From Paenibacillus sonchi (GTDB taxonomy: Bacteria; Bacillota; Bacilli; Paenibacillales; Paenibacillaceae), in the NCBI RefSeq assembly GCF_016772475.1, contig NZ_CP068595.1, forward strand, positions 5,518,001 to 5,582,000: a stretch of 64,000 nucleotides of DNA, in the 5' to 3' direction. Both the position numbers and the translations under genes were made by a program. Under the pieces are notes generated by a model, which saw only the letters and a list, made by a program, of their open reading frames with translations, was not told the DNA's origin and did no database searches. Numbering within the stretch: position 1 is the first letter of the stretch; each line of letters begins with the position of its first letter. Shown here piece by piece: positions 61,655-64,000 of the stretch.

Positions 61655-63982
61655 TTATTCCAAGCCTTTCAAGGATTCTATCATATTGATTCGGTTCACT
61701 TTATGTCTGAGCGGCAGGTTGGCCAACAGAGTGAGCGCAAAGGCAACCAGTGCCGACACCAATACAATCAATATATTTAACTGATCCGGGATTTGCTGAT
61801 GGGTGCTGGACAACGCTTCTACAACCATTTTATAGACATATCCGCAAACCGGTAAAGCTGCCAGCACAGCCAACGTTGTAATCATTATATTCTCAAAAAA
61901 GATAAGCCGGTTTATTTTGTTTTTGTAATACCCCAGCACTTTAAGCGTTGCAAGCTCGCGGTTCCTCTCGTAGATGATTATCGACGATATGGTGTAGATC
62001 GCGCCAAAGGAGAGAATGACGGAACAAATAATAAACATGATAAAGACAAAGCTGTTTTGCTGCAAAATGTATCGTGCCTCCTTCCGGAGATCCGCCTTAT
62101 CGTAAATGGCATCCACTCTATGATCTTGCTCAAAATAGCTCCGAATGCCGGCCTGATCTGCCGACGGATCGGTTTCCACCAAAAGTGAGGTTGGCTTGTA
62201 TCTCAGCCCAAAGCTGGTCAAATACTCCGGCGTGATGTAAAAAGACGGACTTGAATACTGCGTAGAGATGTTTAGCACCTTCATCTCCACCACCTTGTTG
62301 TCCATCCCGGAGCCAGTAAACGCAATTTGGACAGTATCCCCTTTCGCAATACCGTAGTGATCGGCATAAGATTTCGGCACTAGCACGCCATTATGGTCCA
62401 AATACAGCGGATTGTCTTTTTCGTCATAGAAATGAATGAGATTATTATCCTTTTCTGTTACCAGCAACGAAGCTTTTTCGGTAGTTTGGTTTTCGTTTTT
62501 CAATTCAATGGGCATTGCGGACAAGACATGATGGCTTTTAACGCCGGCCGGGAGTGTGATTTCATCCAAGGTTTCGCCAGACTTAAAATCAACCTTAAGA
62601 TCGTAGGTATACACCTGCTCGAACTGGCCCGCTACCTTTTGAAGGGATGCCTGGGTGCCAAAAGCCGTGATTAACAACACGGTGCTGACCATGACACCGA
62701 CTGAACTTGCCAACACTTTTTTCTTATTCAAAAAGATATTTCGCAAGATAAGCTTATAGTCAAACGGAATGCGGCTCCAGAGGCCGGGAATTCTTTCTAT
62801 GAATATGGCTTTCATCGATTTTGAAGGTTTGGGGCGCATTGCCTGGGCCGCGCGTTCCTTCAACAGATTTCTACCGCTCAAATAGCAGGCAAGCATCCCG
62901 AAAAGGCTGGAGACAATAACCGGAGGCAGAATTAAATCAATCGAGAGAGCGAATTGTATGCCCGGGAGCGAATAGGACCTTGCATTCGATACCGAGATCA
63001 AGGGAACAAACACAGCGACAGAAATCACATAACCCAGCAGCGCTCCCACAATGCCGATCAACACGGGATAACCCATATAATGTAACATGATGCTGTTATT
63101 TTTTATGCCCAAAGCCTTCATGATGCCGATTTGATTGCGTTGAGAATCAATTATTCTGGACATGGCCAGGAACAATATAATAGCTTCGATCAAGAAAAGA
63201 ACGAGAGGAATAACCTTGCTCATGAGCCTATTATTATGTAGCGTGGCCATCAGACGTGAATAGCTGAACGACCGTTCTTTGCTCTCCTGTCCCAGGTATG
63301 GAAGCCCTTTGGACTGTGCCTCAAGAGACTTCCCTATTTGCCCGGTATCATAGCCCTCTTTGGCATCCACCAACAGTTCATTAAAGAAAAAACTTCCTGC
63401 AATCTCCGGTATGGCCTCTTCTCCAACGTAAGCAATTCCATAGTTTTTATGATCCTGTGTTTCATTTTTTTTCGCATGCTCTACATTTTCACCCAAACCG
63501 CTGATTATTAACGCCAGCTCCTTGTTATTGACGCGGATGATAATTTTGTCGCCAACCGAATAGTGATGTTCTTTAGCATAGCTGGAATCCAATACTATCC
63601 CGTCTTTGGTAGAAGGAAGGCTGCCCTTCGTCATGGCGAGCCTGTTGATTTCATTGTTTTCAGGGATGGAGTGAATTTTCAATGCTGCACGATAACCGTC
63701 AAACGATTCCGTAGCGTCAAAGGTATACCGCCCTTCAAGTTTACGAATGCCTTCCACTTTGCTTAACTCTGCTATCTCCTTTTGAGTAAGCTGGCTGTAA
63801 TATATATTCAGGTCGCTTAAATTATACTCTTTGAAATAAGCCTCCGTATAAGTGCCCAAGTTATTGCTTAAGGCGGCCAGTCCCGTATAGAAAAAAGCCC
63901 CAACTGCGACAACCAGCACGAAGGAGAGAAACTGTCCTGCCGACTGTTTGATATCCCGCAATAGTTTGAATAAAAGCTTCAT
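61655..63982 (-). CDS. FtsX-like ABC transporter permease (two FtsX domains)
   Basis: Large permease of about 775 residues with an N-terminal membrane helix (FLSFVLVVAVGAFFYTGL), an extracytoplasmic domain, then two FtsX blocks of three to four helices each (about 250-385 and 650-770). QIGIMKALGIKNNSIMLHYM and ELATLKVLGYYKNKINRLIF are the conserved cytoplasmic coupling segments. It is the architecture of permeases that export or mechanically act on lipoproteins, lipids or peptides. An ATPase gene is expected upstream, beyond 64000. MKLLFKLLRD at 63982 is the likely start; the frame is also open three codons earlier. The 61398-61654 gap has no recognisable element. Confidence 0.85.
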   Translation of the reverse strand: MKLLFKLLRDIKQSAGQFLSFVLVVAVGAFFYTGLAALSNNLGTYTEAYFKEYNLSDLNIYYSQLTQKEIAELSKVEGIRKLEGRYTFDATESFDGYRAALKIHSIPENNEINRLAMTKGSLPSTKDGIVLDSSYAKEHHYSVGDKIIIRVNNKELALIISGLGENVEHAKKNETQDHKNYGIAYVGEEAIPEIAGSFFFNELLVDAKEGYDTGQIGKSLEAQSKGLPYLGQESKERSFSYSRLMATLHNNRLMSKVIPLVLFLIEAIILFLAMSRIIDSQRNQIGIMKALGIKNNSIMLHYMGYPVLIGIVGALLGYVISVAVFVPLISVSNARSYSLPGIQFALSIDLILPPVIVSSLFGMLACYLSGRNLLKERAAQAMRPKPSKSMKAIFIERIPGLWSRIPFDYKLILRNIFLNKKKVLASSVGVMVSTVLLITAFGTQASLQKVAGQFEQVYTYDLKVDFKSGETLDEITLPAGVKSHHVLSAMPIELKNENQTTEKASLLVTEKDNNLIHFYDEKDNPLYLDHNGVLVPKSYADHYGIAKGDTVQIAFTGSGMDNKVVEMKVLNISTQYSSPSFYITPEYLTSFGLRYKPTSLLVETDPSADQAGIRSYFEQDHRVDAIYDKADLRKEARYILQQNSFVFIMFIICSVILSFGAIYTISSIIIYERNRELATLKVLGYYKNKINRLIFFENIMITTLAVLAALPVCGYVYKMVVEALSSTHQQIPDQLNILIVLVSALVAFALTLLANLPLRHKVNRINMIESLKGLE

Positions 63983-64000
63983 GCTCACCACTCAATCCCT

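Overview
The window looks like a chromosomal segment of a Paenibacillus-type, endospore-forming Bacillota. The reasons are strong AGGAGG ribosome binding sites, a complete gerA-type germination operon, YesM/YesN-type two-component regulation beside a CUT1 sugar ABC importer, many secreted glycoside hydrolases with lectin or carbohydrate-binding modules, and RNase J. No rRNA, tRNA or CRISPR array was seen.

Layout. 0.1-4.9 kb: an alpha-mannan/galactoside operon (cytoplasmic GH76, secreted GH27 with lectin and CBM modules, secreted GH76 with CBM). 5.1-9.7 kb: a small unknown gene, then gerKA-gerKB-gerKC. 9.7-16.7 kb: a compact divergent cluster that resembles the side-chain machinery of butirosin biosynthesis. 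It holds an AraC regulator and a BtrH-like acyltransferase on the minus strand. On the plus strand are a stand-alone acyl carrier protein, an ATP-grasp ligase, a GT-B glycosyltransferase, a radical SAM/SPASM enzyme (frameshifted here) and a Gfo/Idh/MocA oxidoreductase, coupled by 1-4 nt overlaps or a short gap. I regard this as the most interesting system in the window. 17-26 kb: an alpha/beta hydrolase with its TetR repressor, a nucleotidyltransferase, a macrolide-type glycosyltransferase, a GH5-CBM3 cellulase, a soluble chemoreceptor and an RNase J. 26.3-30.9 kb: a trehalose operon (treC, treP with fused EIIA, treR) behind a promoter carrying two TreR-type operators. 31-35 kb: two ribosome-protection resistance genes (Lsa/Vga-like ABC-F and a FusB-family EF-G binding protein), each behind a structured leader, separated by an FAD oxidoreductase.

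35-38 kb holds a sugar-nucleotide SDR, an epoxide hydrolase and an AraC regulator. 38.2-46 kb is accessory and partly decayed: frameshifted TetR, esterase and MarR genes, a 5'-truncated histidine kinase, a DedA gene with an internal deletion, a XerS-like recombinase with an inverted partial copy of its 3' end, an internally empty IS-like repeat element, and an RHS fragment. 46-48 kb has a LUD-domain gene divergent from a Crp/Fnr regulator, then a SUFU-domain gene. 48.7-57.4 kb is one minus-strand sugar-uptake operon (binding protein, two permeases, a secreted beta-propeller/lectin hydrolase, YesM, YesN). 57.6-59.3 kb is an ECF sigma/anti-sigma pair. 59.5-64 kb has a GH127 beta-L-arabinofuranosidase and a large FtsX-type permease that is probably complete at its start.

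Several broken genes are each repaired by adding one base to a homopolymer run, four of them G/C or A/T runs of 4-7 bases. Sequencing error is therefore a serious alternative to real inactivation for those genes, including the radical SAM gene of the biosynthetic cluster. Everything stated here comes from reading the sequence and the translations; no database search was run.
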